From positions 96,619,319-96,683,318 of the forward strand of contig CP136066.1 in NCBI GenBank assembly GCA_032622095.1: DNA of 64,000 nucleotides, in the 5' to 3' direction. The first letter of the stretch is position 1; every line of letters starts with the position of its first letter. Both the position numbers and the translations under genes were made by a program. This document shows positions 1-11,639 of the stretch, piece by piece. Under the pieces are notes generated by a model. It saw nothing but the letters and a program-made list of their open reading frames with translations. It was not told the origin of the DNA and ran no database searches. This DNA is from Siphonodentalium dalli (lineage: Eukaryota; Mollusca; Scaphopoda; Gadilida; Siphonodentaliidae).

Positions 1-35
1 TTACATATCTTGTTTTGAATATTTCTTTCTAAATT

Positions 36-390
36 AAAGTGATGTGAAACACTGCGGTAGGGTGATCAAATAAAAATGGAGAATAACCTTGCTCAAAGTA
101 GTTATTTTCACATATTGGCAACGCACATCGTCAATCTTATATATTTATTAATAGCAGTGATTCTCAAAGGTGAAATCATTTCGTTTAGAATAGAGAAGTA
201 AATATTTACGATTGAGGGTAGTTCAGACGATGATTTCTATAGAGTTATGCGGTCGATTTGCTTGAATTTTCGGCGATGTTACTAAAATGCTACATTCCTC
301 CAGTTGACATAGCGCCTGAATGCTAACTTATCATTTTCACATACCCGAACAAGTCCATAATATGTCTTTAAAGATTCCTCAAAAATTATA
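36..390. repeat. Dispersed repeat, copy 1 (matches 39731-40090)
   Basis: About 355 bases beginning AAGTGATGTGAAACACT share order and wording with 39731-40090, including GGGTGATCAAATA, AGTTATTTT, CAGTTG.CATAGCGCCTGA and CCGAACAAGTCCATAATATG. The two copies are in the same orientation and have diverged. No coding sequence is seen. Confidence 0.7.
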
Positions 391-1106
391 CCTGCAGTAT
401 CTGATAACGATAATTAAGATTACATTTATGTTTGACAAATCTTTAATGTCCAAACGATGATTTACTACGACACTCACATAATGGAGATAAATGGACCTGC
501 AAGGTACTAATTACTTATATCTGATCTATTACTGATTTATTGGGAAGATCATGAAGATATACACAAGCGAGAATATTGTAATCAAGCCCAGAGGCTTTTG
601 CAAAATATCAATTCACAGTGGTGTATTGGGCTGACTTGAATGCAGTTATTGATAGATAGTATTGATTTGGAAGCCTTCTGCTAAAGGATAAAAGAGTGGA
701 TAAACTCAATGCATTTTATATCCGGTCAAATGTTCCAACACGCTGGTGACACAGCTTTATGTGGATGCACAGAAGGTTGACAGCTATATATCTAGAACCT
801 GAATCGCACAGAGCTAAACAACAGTGAATTAAGGTGACAACAGGCAATACTCCAGCCCTGTCCTGTAACATAAGGTATGTAAACATGAACTAAACAACTT
901 ACTAATCAGGGGACCCAAATATTTACCATGAAATTAGGTAACTTGTTTGGACCACATGGCAATTTTTTTCCAGAATTTTGTGGTTGCTTTGTATTGTGAT
1001 GATTTATTTTGGCAATATCTCCATTCAGTAGTGTATTGCTGCAATATAGGATGAATAATGCATGAGTAAATTCCAAACAAAAATTAGGGTCCTCTGCACC
1101 CTAAAT
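391..1106. other. Intergenic sequence, nothing recognised
   Basis: AT-rich non-coding sequence without long open frames, clear repeats or RNA genes that I can identify. Confidence 0.5.
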
Positions 1107-1358
1107 TAACCCTTCCATGAGTGGAGATCCTGAAATTTTACGAAAACCCTGTGCCAATGCATTCTATTTAATATATATGCGAGTCTCCAATAGGGAGCCT
1201 TGCATATATAAGAGAATTGATTAGCATAACAATATTTACATTGATCTTGTAAGTGCATTCTCTTATGGGTATAATGAGGTCCCCAGAGGGTGAATTTGAT
1301 GATGCTAGCCCACTGTGTAGGATAGCATCACTAAATTCATCCTCTGGGACCTCATTCT
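1107..1358. mobile_element. Chimeric MITE: family A hairpin half joined to family D hairpin
   Basis: The left part starts TTAACCCTTCCATGAG and holds the family A hairpin (TATATATGCGAGTCTCC and GGGAGCCTTGCATATATAAG). At about 1270 it switches to the family D hairpin, ATGAGGTCCCCAGAGGGTG paired with CCTCTGGGACCTCATTCT. Family A recurs at 32.3, 34.3, 41.0, 42.7 and 63.5 kb, and family D at 37.6-38.0 and 54.6-57.5 kb. Confidence 0.7.
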
Positions 1359-2479
1359 TCAAATTTTAAACACACTATATGCAGGCTTGGTCCCATGAAA
1401 ATTTGAATTCTATTGATTTGGGGCCAATTGGCATCTATTTGAATCCAAAGGAAATGCTATGGATATGTCATTAGAAGATTATGAATATATCAAGACTGGT
1501 ACTCTTAGTCATAGCTTTGACATTCTGGTTCAACATTAAAATTTTTGTATCTTGAGCACATGTATGATCAATATTTAGGGAGGTCCTGGTACCCAAATCA
1601 AATTTTTGAGAAATTAATTTCCCATAGGTGCCCAAACTACTGTGTTAAATCTAACACCCACATAAACTTTTTGATATCCATGCAGGGAGGGTACCCATGT
1701 CAACGTTTTGATATCCAGTGTATTCTATATTTTAAAGGAATTATTTCGTGATTTTTTTTTTTCTTCATATTAAATACTTATATATATTTGAAATACCCAT
1801 TTCACTGAGATAATTCAATATCTGGTAGATAATACCTCTATTTTTTTAAATTAAACTTTGCCGTCATTTTATCTAAGCACATGGTCACATGACTATCAGC
1901 TGATCAGCAATGTCATGGCTAGTTTAGCAAGAAAATAAGTTTGATAAAAGGTCCCCCGGAAGAATGGAGCCCGTTTCTATAGTCCCCGGAAAATTCATTT
2001 TTCGGGGGACAAAAATATTGCTTGATTATTGGAAATGAGTGGCAACTTGGATTCAAATATCACGATTGATTTGGGCAGATTAACATTAGATCTATCGAAA
2101 TATGAAGAAGTTTTGTACAAATGTTGGGGTTTTTTATCGATAAATATGGAGTATGAAATGTATTTTCTCCTGTAGCAAAGTGGTACCCAGGTGCTGTCCA
2201 TGAATATTTTGTTCAGTGTCTGTTTTGGAAGTTATGGAACAGAATTGTGTACCATAATTGGAAATATAAACTTTTAGATTTGTGTTGGAATTTTAAGAAT
2301 CGGTTCAGACGTTTGTAAATTATGGCCGTTAGAAGTGAGGAGGTATTTGATCTGTGATCTCCCTTGTATAAATGTATGATACCTATAGCTATTCGTTTTT
2401 TAAAGTGACACGCTAAATTTTAAATTTATGTTTAACTTGTTTTTAACGCCACGCCACTGTGCTTAAAACTCTCTTTTCC
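1359..2479. other. Intergenic sequence with a small foldback at 1950-2011
   Basis: Mostly featureless AT-rich sequence. GGTCCCCCGG at 1950 and CGGGGGAC at 2004 form an imperfect hairpin around a GTCCCCGG core. No gene is supported. Confidence 0.5.
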
Positions 2480-3250
2480 TCAGCCCTTTCTATACTAAAT
2501 ACTCATTGATGAGTAGTTCCCATTGGAAATGATCTGATAATAAGTTCTTCAACAAAACAACCAGAACATTTCCCACCAATGAATGTGAATTCTTCTGCAC
2601 TTGTATTGTCATTTTGTTTGGCTGTTGTCAGCTCATATATTCTTAACCTCCCTCCAAATGAATAATAGACCATTCCAATATATACTTTTATAACTGAGTG
2701 GGAGAATCCATTTAGTTAAATCGCACATTATAGTTTTCAGAATGTGCAGTTTAGACAACAATTCAGTAATGATGAACAATCAGACACTAGAATTATCAAG
2801 CCCATAAACAAGAATTTTTGCATGAAGCTAATATATAGCCCTGCACCATTTATCTCAGAGACTTTAACATTATGTGGGAATTTAAACCTTTCTATACTAT
2901 ATGGATTCTCCCATTCAGTCATAAAAGTGCATTGGAAGGATCTATTATTCATCTGGAGGGATGTTCAGGAAATAGAAAAAGCAGAAGGAATCCTATCCAT
3001 ACGTGTGAAATGTTCAGATAATAAGTTCAATTACTATGGTCATTTGTTGAACCTATTATCTGACAGTCACTTGTCAAGTTGGAGTATTTAAAGTAATGAC
3101 CTAAATAATCGACCCCTAAACCACAGTGAGAGCTTTCCGATGAATCGCAACAAGCAATATTTCCAACTAAATCCTGAAAAATTTCCCATAATTCTGCTGT
3201 GGTTAAAGGGTCATATACTTTGGGCTTAACCGTAGTATAGAAAGGGTTAA
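2480..3250. mobile_element. Family B MITE (TTAA / CCCTTTCTATACT ends) with nested family C fragment
   Basis: The left end reads CCCTTTCTATACTAAATAC (from 2484) and the right end AGTATAGAAAGGGTTAA (ending 3250), an inverted pair. The TTAA plus CCCTTT edge suggests a piggyBac-type non-autonomous element. Inside are inverted segments with AATAATAGACCATTCCAAT and, at about 3088-3217, a family C fragment. Other B copies lie at 41197, 44056, 50869 and 53755. Confidence 0.75.
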
Positions 3251-3279
3251 AAACAATTTAATAAATTATTACATTATTA

Positions 3280-5170
3280 CCCCCCCCCCCTAGATCATGC
3301 CATGAATCTCTACTGATCATATTAATCCACCAGTACAAAACCTGGGAATTTTTCAAGTTTTGACAGGTAACATTATAAAGTCGGAAAAATACCGTGGAGA
3401 ATATATTTCTTTGTTAATCTGTGTTAATAGCTGTTTTTTTATATTCTATTCATCAGTAGGCGAATGACTCAGCTCGAGATTACATTATTTAAGGGACTTT
3501 GTGGGCGATTTTGCTTTGCGCCACTTACAATCATTTAATTTCTTCAGGGTAATTAATTCAATGTTTTTTGTCATAATGGATCACATACATTTTCGAGCTG
3601 GGACCACCCCATACTTCGAAGTTGATTATCGAGGAATAAATATAAACAAAGAAATATATTCCTTGCCTTGCTTGTTCACTAGAGCTGAAACGGTTAGACG
3701 GTTAACCGGTTAGCATCCGGTTAGCGACGTAACCGGTTAGAAAAATATGAACCGGACGTAACCGCATCCCGTTGTCAGTTGAATGTGAACGTGAATAATC
3801 CTCAAAATATTAGGTTAAATGATGCAAAACTAATACTAAATCCTGTGTCACCGATAGTAGAGTGCAATGCAAGCATTAATTGGTACACGCGGTAGTATCA
3901 GATACTTAGTAGCAATTCTCGAACTGTCTGGAAGTGTCGGCGACCTTCAATCAATTCCGACCCTTTGAAGTTTTCTTCCGACAAAAGCATGTGTGCAGTC
4001 ACTATGTATCAAGTCTGAATGCACACAAGGAAATGACAACGTAAAAGTGGCGTTGTGTGGCAATGCGTGCTTTCGTAACTTAATAGTTAATACTGCACGA
4101 AGCAACATGGATTCAAATTGGAGTCACACCACGACATACTATATATAAAACTGTTTTACAGTGGGGTTTATAAAAACTATGTAAGTCGACAAAGTTTGAA
4201 GATTGAGATCAGCAGCACAATGTCTTCACTCTTCCTGTTCTTCCTCCCTGTTGTGATTTAATATGATCAATTAAATTGAGTGACCCAACAGACATCGTAG
4301 TTGACGCAACCCAAAACTTCTTCAATAATCTTCCCTTTTATCAAGGAAATTGATGCTCCATGCTACTCTGTAACTGGTTGTGTCTGTGGGACTAATTAAC
4401 ACTCAATTTGGCAGTAATTGCTATATGTTAAGTGATTGCATACTAAAACCGAAACCGAAACGTAAATTATATAACCTCCCAACACTAGTGTCCGCTATCA
4501 TGATACCGACGAATAGCTCGAATACTGAATAGGACTGCGAGTCTGACCTAACTGACCTTCCTTTTTGTTCTCTACATGTAGTTATTACTTTCTTGTCTGT
4601 ATATATAATGCATTGGAGGATATACCAATGATGATAATGATATATTACAGATATTTAATATATAGTTTTGTTACTCGTTTTACCAATACCCATACTATTT
4701 TACTCGTTTTACAAATGCCCAAACATATGCTGATCACGGCAAATAAGCGATCTCCCCTGCCATTCACAAATTTCACTTGCTCATTCCCCATCACGAGAGC
4801 CAGCAAAAGAACAGTTAATGCGTGTTTTTGAATATCGTTAAATGCCGTGAATAATAAGGTCTTTATTTCAGCTACTACTTCTCACCTAGGTTTGTCCCTG
4901 GAGCATGGCATAATGTCGACATAATTAGTGTGAGAGAAGTCCGCTAGAAATTTAGCGGTTAACCGGTTGAAATCCGGTTAACCCCGATGGTTAACCGGTT
5001 AGAAGAATGGGTCAACCGTTTCAGCTCTATTGTTCACTGTTATAAAGTTCCCTGTCAGAAGGGGTCAGAACATCAAAAAGTTCCCAGGTTTTGTACTGGT
5101 GGAATATGATCTCTATGGGCGTTAGACAGAGTAGAGATTCATGGCATGATCTACTCTCCCCCAACACCCA
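3280..5170. mobile_element. C-tipped foldback element (family P), host of a nested hAT-like insertion
   Basis: An 11-base C run (3280-3290) leads into TAGATCATGCCATGAAT. The mirror-image end at about 5060-5160 reads GTTCCCAGGTTTTGTACTGG then ATTCATGGCATGATCTA. The arms are about 130 bases. The same arms recur at 17430-17580 and 18190-18315. The interior is taken up by the element at 3680-5029. Confidence 0.75.
3680..5029. mobile_element. Non-autonomous hAT-like transposon no. 1, 8-bp TSD TTGTTCAC
   Basis: The inverted ends TAGAGCTGAAACGGTT (3680-3695) and AACCGTTTCAGCTCTA (5014-5029) are perfect over 16 bases. They are flanked by identical 8-base duplications TTGTTCAC at 3672-3679 and 5030-5037. 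Subterminal copies of the palindrome AACCGGTT crowd both ends, as expected for transposase-binding repeats in hAT elements. No transposase frame is visible in the 1350 bases. Confidence 0.88.
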
Positions 5171-5436
5171 ACTCCCAGATTTTCTTCTTTCAAATTTCTG
5201 GTCCTGTTTTTAAAAAAAACATGAATGAATACTTGCTGATACGTACTAGTAGTTACTGTATTCCTATTTATTCATTTGTAGGGATGTCCAGCTTATAAGT
5301 TCAACAAACAGTTAGCCTTAGAACTTAGTTAGCTGAATATTCATCCTTAAAGGTGAAATCCTTAGTGTTTCTCTGTCTGTCATCTGCTTATATAGCATAT
5401 AAACATTCCTACAAATGAAGATTGAACCATTACAAT

Positions 5437-5548
5437 GTATAGTAATGCCCTAAATAATCGACTCCTTAACCACATCAGAATTATGGGTAATTTTTCAGGA
5501 TGTAGTCGGAAATATTAAGGAGTCGATTATTTAAGGCATTACTCCATA
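5437..5548. mobile_element. Family C MITE (mariner-like), short copy
   Basis: AGTAATGCCCTAAATAATCG at the left and CGATTATTTAAGGCATTACT at the right form a foldback, with part of the right arm missing. Same family as the complete copy at 16846-17057. Confidence 0.75.
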
Positions 5549-5549
5549 C

Positions 5550-7426
5550 TTTTATAACATCCATTCAGTAATCAAAGGAATGTTGATGTTGAAGAAGGAC
5601 AATCAAATAACATTTTTCCCTCTCCATTTTACATGGATTACAGTAAATTTTCTGATACTTGCCAGTCTTTGCCACAATGTTATCATGTCAGGGCTATAGC
5701 ATGCAGTTAACCCTTCTTTGTCTGGCTTCCAGAGAATTGTGAACTGTGTATTTCTCCTGAAATTGTAAATATAACAGTCCTCAGTCAAGTAGAGCATGAA
5801 ATCCAGGCACATATGCCATTTAACTTGCAGCAAATATTCATTGCAAATATATTAAAGATCAATTTCAACAATTATTCTGTAGGTTTTACAAAGACTGCAT
5901 GGTAATGTGTAAGTCAAAATTCATGGAATCCAATACATATTCCTTATGTTAACAATGTAGTATTAAGTCATTTTAGGATCTCAGGTACCGGTAATGTGAA
6001 ATCAGATTTCATTGATAAAACAACTTGTTGTTTTAACTGGAGGTCTGAAACTCTGACAACCTCCAGTTACAACAACAACATTCAAAATATAATAAATACC
6101 AAATAAGGCAAATGTAACTTTTTAACTAGATTCTCATCTAACTGGAAAATTAATGTGGGCAGGCAAATTTAGTTTTTATACCAGTGTTTTATTCTGAATT
6201 TGATCAAAGGAGATTGATTAATGGGACATTGTAAGGTACTTTAAAGGTTATGGCATGAGAAAAAGAGTTTACATCAAAATTGTCCCGAATGAAAAAATTT
6301 GAGGAGGGGACAAATTTTTTAACACGTTGAGTGCCGGCTACGAGTTAACTCGTACTGCACTATATTCCAGGGTTCCACTACGAGTTATCTCGTACTTTAT
6401 ATGGGGTCTAGATATTCTGCTGTAGAAATTTAAGAAATTGAGTTCCCCACGCAATAATGATTTCAACCTTCTTAGGAAGCTCAAATATATGTGTGATGTG
6501 AGTGTGCTACTGCATCTGTGTAATAAAGGAACCTAATTTGGGCCGAAATTATGGTTATACTGACAAATTATTTTATACATTTAAATAGGATCAAAATACA
6601 AAATAAAAATATCTGTAAATAGTGCTGTCAGCACAGATTTTATAAGTTTTAACTGTCCTCAGGGAAGAGAGATTTTTATCTTTTAACATAATGTATGATA
6701 ACATTCAATGATAAGAGACTATCTCCAATGATAATACAAATAGGTCCAAAATGATCAGTTTTGATCACGGCTGTATTATTCTTGGTCATGACTGTAACTA
6801 TTAAAGGAAAAGGATGTCAGATCTGAAGTGTGTGAGAGATATCAATCATTTGTCCCATTGTGTTGACATTATTCTTTTGAAGAATACACCTATGTACCTG
6901 CTGTAATTATTAGCAGTCAACATCTGAATTTAATACACAGCTTATGTCATGTCTGGACATAACTAGGCCATGGGTATGTTGTATATTTCTCACATGTTTG
7001 GTGATAAGATGTTATTTTTTTAGATATATATATTTCTTGCCATATATGAATATATAAATGTAACATATTTTACTATGATTTTAGTTTAGCTGGTTAGTAA
7101 TAAATTACACAGTATGAAAAGAAAATTCTGTTCAATGCTATCAATTTGTTTTATGACCTTGGCCAGGAATGATAAAATGAGTGTAACTGGCCATTAGACA
7201 TTAAGGTAAAAACAATTCATGTGGGGGGTGGGGTATAAACTGAGTAATTTTCAACCAAAAATATTCCAAACTATAATGCATTTGCCAAAGAAAAAAACAT
7301 GCCAGTTTGCATGTCATCAGTTTTTGTTTTTCTGAGTCACATAGTAATATTGAATGATATATGAATTATATTCTTATGTACGCACTAGCTGAAACAGGCT
7401 CCCTTTGGGAACCTTTATTCAGCATT
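5550..7426. other. Intergenic sequence, small hairpins only
   Basis: No gene is supported. A hairpin at about 6018-6074 has arms with AACTGGAGGT and ACCTCCAGTT. Short palindromes ACGAGTTAACTCGT and ACGAGTTATCTCGT lie at 6340-6400. Confidence 0.5.
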
Positions 7427-7910
7427 GGGGGGGGGGGGGCTTGCGGCCCCTGCACAAAGGGGCCTGCAACCCCTTTGTGTGTTAAGGCCCCTTGTCCCCT
7501 GTGTGCGCTTCATGCACATTTGGACCTAAGTTAGTCATATTCGACTTATTTGATACTGAAATAATCCAAGCCCATAGTGGACTTATACCCATTATTCTGT
7601 TGGATGGCATGGGCCACAGTGAAAACACATACCGGTATATACAGAGCATCTGGTTTGCAAACAGGTTCATATTCAACCTAAATATTGACATTTATTTTAT
7701 TCTGAAATAGGTCCATAGTGAGCTTATTTTAATTTTTTTTTTTTTTAAATTTATTTAATGACATTTTTTTAAATCAAAATTTTGAAAAACTAACGCTGTT
7801 ATTACCTCCAACAGAATTTGGTTGAAATCGGTCTAGGATATGAGAGAAATATCCAGACAGACGGACAGACAGACAGATCCTACTCTTTTATATATATATA
7901 TATAGATAAC
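7427..7910. repeat. G13 run, GC-rich patch and simple repeats
   Basis: A 13-base G run (7427-7439) starts a patch with repeated GCCCCT/CCCTTTG words up to 7502. At 7855-7910 an imperfect CAGACAGACGGA run and a TA microsatellite form a tail often seen at the end of invertebrate repeats. Confidence 0.6.
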
Positions 7911-7938
7911 TAGAGGTTACCCTGAAATGCATAACATT

Positions 7939-8582
7939 GGTGGGCTTCCAAAAGGATGTATACCCGGTTTTGGCAGGAAAACCTTTTTGACATAATCAGA
8001 TTCTCCATGTCAAATTACAAAATGTATTTAGATTTATTCATCTGGAAAATATTTTTCCCTCATTATTGAGTTTTTTCTCTCCAAAATATCGTATAATCTT
8101 ATTTAGGTTGGGTGACTGAACTTTTTGTTTTCCAAAATATCGTACAAATATTTTAATTGTTTAGAGACATGTCCTTGGTGGTCAGAGTGCTCAGAGTATT
8201 GGAAATCAAACACACTACAAATGGAAAGCGCGGGAACCTCAGACCCATTTTGATACACACAAGGGAAGCAAGATAATCCAGCTTTAATGTTTAGCATGGG
8301 ACATTCTGGAATTCCAAAAAAAATTCCCACCACTATTCAAAAACCTTGTATGCAGAAAAAAGTACGTAGAAAATTGGTGAAACATCAATAAAAATAAATA
8401 TTTTTCCCAAAAAAGCTCTTATTTCAGGTCTCTAACTGTATTGAGCATATTCCATATTGTGTGAACTTATTATATAAACATAATAACACTTGTCAATTAG
8501 ACAACACATCTGAGATTTATTCAGTTTTTTGCTTCTTCTGTAAATTTGCAAAAAATTGTGTACATCCTTTTGGAAGCCCACC
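7939..8582. repeat. Foldback element with perfect 22-bp inverted ends
   Basis: GGTGGGCTTCCAAAAGGATG plus TA (7939-7960) is exactly inverted at 8561-8582. Inside, the phrase CCAAAATATCGTA occurs twice (about 8083 and 8133). The element spans 644 bases and has no coding potential. Confidence 0.75.
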
Positions 8583-9090
8583 GACAATAAAAAGTTTGGG
8601 ATTAATCGGATGAAAAGGTTTGGCTGCAGAGAACACCAAAGGATGCAGTAATACTGCCAGAAAGAGTAAACTCAGAGATGGCTCCCATCTACAGGTCACC
8701 CCGAAGATCCACATGAAGTTTGGTCATGAACGGATGAGGGAGTTGGTCTCTTGTGTGCGCAGGATTTAGTCATACAAAGAGTAACATCCAAGATTGCGGT
8801 TGATGGCCCTGTTTTTCAATGAAATACATCAAATTTGGGGGGGGGGGGGATGATGGCTATGAAGTTTGGTGATGATCGGATGAGAGATGTGACCTGTAGG
8901 GTGTGCTAAAAGAAATTGTTGACAAAACAATTATAAGGTTCTGAAGAGTAGATTGAAATGTGACTTTCTATATGCCTCTAAAATGAGTTTGAAACTATTT
9001 GATTTTTATTGTTTCGTATTGTTTTGTTGTGAAAATTTATTCAATTTTGGATGATTCACATCGAGCTGTGCTTAATAGTATCATCCTATA
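8583..9090. repeat. Degraded GATGGGAGC/ATGAAGTTTGG-type repeat units and a G13 run
   Basis: Words such as GATGGCTCCCATCTACAGG, GAAGTTTGGTCATGAACGG and TGAAGTTTGGTGATGATCGG look like decayed units of the array at 45.5-49.3 kb. A 13-base G run lies at 8837-8849. Confidence 0.45.
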
Positions 9091-9229
9091 ATGAATTGCA
9101 TTTTCATTATTCAGGTGACAGAGTGGATAAGGAATATACAGGGACATGACAGAGCATTGATAACTTATACACTGGATCAAAATCTGAAAGCTCCTTCATC
9201 CACATCAGCAGTTCTCAATCTATATTTAT

Positions 9230-10432
9230 ATGGCTGCGACACGATTCAAGATATGTGGCACAAGGTGTTCGCTGCTGAAGTTTCTGACTCTCGGCATTCT
9301 GATAAGCTTACTCGTTCTTATGTTTATGGCGATCAACAACAATGTAGAGGAGAGCAACACAACCAAAGATCTGATGGTGATAAAAGAACGACTGGTGGAA
9401 CAACATCGCATCAATACGTGTACGAAACCAAGAGATAACTTCATATTCATAAAATGTATGAAGTGCGGAACCGAGACTATGGGGACGATTATTAGGCGGT
9501 ACGGATATCTCAGAAACCTTTCATTCATTTTACCAGTTGAGAAAAACATCTACTTAGGCTGGCCGTACATAATGGCGCCGAAAGATTACAGGCCGTCAAA
9601 ACAAGGTTATAATATTCTGATGGAACATTCTATATATAACTACAGCTCTACGAAGGACATAATGCCTCATGATACTGCTTATATAACTATGCTGAGGTCG
9701 CCTTATAAACATTTTGAATCAGTTTTCAATTACTTCAACATTAAGAACATCGCCAAGGTGACCAGTGATGATCCTGTGACTGAGTATTTGAGTAAGATAC
9801 ACGAATACGATGCGTATTATAGGACTCCTGAGGCGGCATCTCTCCGGTACTGTATACCTGATGGATTTTCCGTTACCAAGAATATCATGTCTCACTGTTT
9901 AGGAATGCCGCTAGGATTTCCGTCTTCAAGACCGAATATAACGGACGATCTTGTGAAGGTTACAGACTACATTGATGAAATTGATCAGCGATTTCTGCTG
10001 GTTATGATCATGGACTATTTCTACGAATCTCTAGTCTTACTAAAACGACTGATGTGTTGGACTCATAAAGATGTGTTGTTTTATAAAATAAATTCTGCTA
10101 AATATAAGAAGTCAAGGTCATCACATAATCGCGAGATCCATAAACGATGGAGCACAGTGGACTACAAACTTTTTGACCATTTCAACAATACATTTTGGGA
10201 AAAGGTTTCCCGACAATCACATGACTTTTACGGAGAGGTGAATCATTTAAGAAACGTGCAGAGAACAATTTCGAATTTCTGTTTCTCGAAAAATGCCAAA
10301 ATTGTTGTAAAGCCATCCGAATGGGATAATGGATTCACTTTCACACTTAATGACTGTGCCTTGATTGAGAAGAAACTATTAGATGCACTTAAAGAGCGTT
10401 ATGATACTGCAATCAAAACTCAATGGTTTTAA
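9230..10432 (+). CDS. Galactose-3-O-sulfotransferase-like type II membrane protein (GAL3ST / galactosylceramide sulfotransferase family)
   Basis: This intronless 400-codon reading frame resembles the Gal-3-O-sulfotransferase family, whose members move sulfate from PAPS to the 3-OH of galactose on glycolipids or glycans in the Golgi. Seen in the sequence: a short basic N-terminus, one hydrophobic signal-anchor segment (about residues 14-34), a 5'-phosphosulfate-binding region (71-84, FIFIKCMKCGTETM), a 3'-phosphate-binding region (152-169, with LRSPYKHFESVFNYF) and a family-typical block ending in YFYESLVLLKRLMCW (263-277). N-glycosylation sequons lie at N43, N96, N137, N236 and N319. Length fits the family (about 400-430 residues). 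The phosphosulfate loop is odd: family members usually read LKTHKT.SST, here IKCMKCGTET, so the usual Thr and His are replaced. The first ATG after an in-frame stop (9146) was taken as the start. A possible splice acceptor at 9112-9113 suggests a 5' UTR exon upstream. The acceptor substrate cannot be told. Confidence 0.86.
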   Translation: MAATRFKICGTRCSLLKFLTLGILISLLVLMFMAINNNVEESNTTKDLMVIKERLVEQHRINTCTKPRDNFIFIKCMKCGTETMGTIIRRYGYLRNLSFILPVEKNIYLGWPYIMAPKDYRPSKQGYNILMEHSIYNYSSTKDIMPHDTAYITMLRSPYKHFESVFNYFNIKNIAKVTSDDPVTEYLSKIHEYDAYYRTPEAASLRYCIPDGFSVTKNIMSHCLGMPLGFPSSRPNITDDLVKVTDYIDEIDQRFLLVMIMDYFYESLVLLKRLMCWTHKDVLFYKINSAKYKKSRSSHNREIHKRWSTVDYKLFDHFNNTFWEKVSRQSHDFYGEVNHLRNVQRTISNFCFSKNAKIVVKPSEWDNGFTFTLNDCALIEKKLLDALKERYDTAIKTQWF

Positions 10433-10448
10433 TGTTTTATTCATTTGT

Positions 10449-10713
10449 TTAACCTCTTTGCTGCTATGACGTCCGTAACTATTACGGACATAAAAGTGCA
10501 TGTCGTGTGCACTTCAGCACACTAGCAGTAGATCATGATTCATAACTGGAACTCAGAGATTGGTGGATCGGAATAACTGTATCACAAAGTTTCAAATAGT
10601 GTATGATGTCAGTTTTATGGTTCTTGTGATATTCCTGTTATATTTTTCCACTGGAAAATGACAATGACATCAACAGCCCAGCACATAACGTCATTCAGCA
10701 GCAAAGAAGTTAA
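10449..10713. mobile_element. TTAA-flanked MITE (family E1), complete copy
   Basis: TTAACCTCTTTGCTGC (10449-10464) and GCAGCAAAGAAGTTAA (10698-10713) form inverted ends with one mismatch, each including a TTAA. TTAA duplications suggest piggyBac mobilisation. A second copy, split by a family C insertion, lies at 42162-42627. This copy begins 16 bases after the sulfotransferase stop codon, so it may lie in its 3' UTR. Confidence 0.8.
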
Positions 10714-10797
10714 TAATGTGTTTGTTTTCTTACAGGTGCCTATTATGTTCAAGCCTAAATTATAATATGATAATATGCAAAGTGCATACTATAGAAT

Positions 10798-10915
10798 GAG
10801 GATGATCCTCCAGGGAGGTACTCAATCACTTGAATATCCTAACAATGGTCTAGCGCTTTCGATAACAAGTGTATCTTCATCAGGAGATTGAGTACCTCCC
10901 TGGAGGATCATCCTC
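10798..10915. repeat. Perfect 30-bp inverted repeat with hammerhead-like core in the loop
   Basis: The arms 10798-10827 and 10886-10915 are exact reverse complements beginning GAGGATGATCCTCCAGGG. The 58-base loop, read on the minus strand, has CTGATGA (10883-10877), a GATA/TATC stem and GAAA (10860-10857), the order found in hammerhead ribozymes. A proper third stem and cleavage site are not evident. Confidence 0.7.
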
Positions 10916-11639
10916 GCCTAATATTCTTCACTCACAACTCAATCACATGCAATATGGCCACAAGCATCTCTCTCACCGTTGTCACACCTGTGGACATCAA
11001 CTTCCCCACACCCAACGTGTCCCTCACTATAGTATATTCCATGATGACGACTCGCAAAGGGGAACAAAATGCACACGCACAAATCTGGAACAATAAACCT
11101 CAGCACAGCACCTCAGCACATAAATAAAGAGAGAGATAGCGCAGATCTTCACTATCCGCGCACCCTACCACTAGTAGGCACTAACAAGAAGGACTTTAAT
11201 TAGTCGCCTCCAAAATACTATAGAATGACCTCACTATATGGGGTTCAAAGAAAATAAACTTCAGAATGATTGGGTAAACACAGAGTTTACTGGTATATGA
11301 GACCTACATGTATTTTAATAACTTGAATTCACACTTTTCCTTTTCTACAGATCTTTCGGGTGCCAGTTATGAGTAACAGGTTAACATCATATATAAAATG
11401 ATATTCTTAGGTATGAATCGTCCAAATAATCCTAGTACGATACTTGAAGATCCCTGACATGAAATGTCTAGAACCATGATACGATACACCAGAGGGTATG
11501 AAACATATACATAATATGCATGTATATATCACAAAACTTTAAACAAAATAGATACATATACATCAAAGTTATATATGATTAAATTTGATATTAAACTGCC
11601 ACAAAAGTGATATAAATCATATAACAATGTTTCTTAATT

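Noticed and set aside
2744-3091. 115-residue plus-strand open frame
   Set aside because: It lies wholly within a family B MITE, and related frames appear in other copies because of shared repeat sequence.
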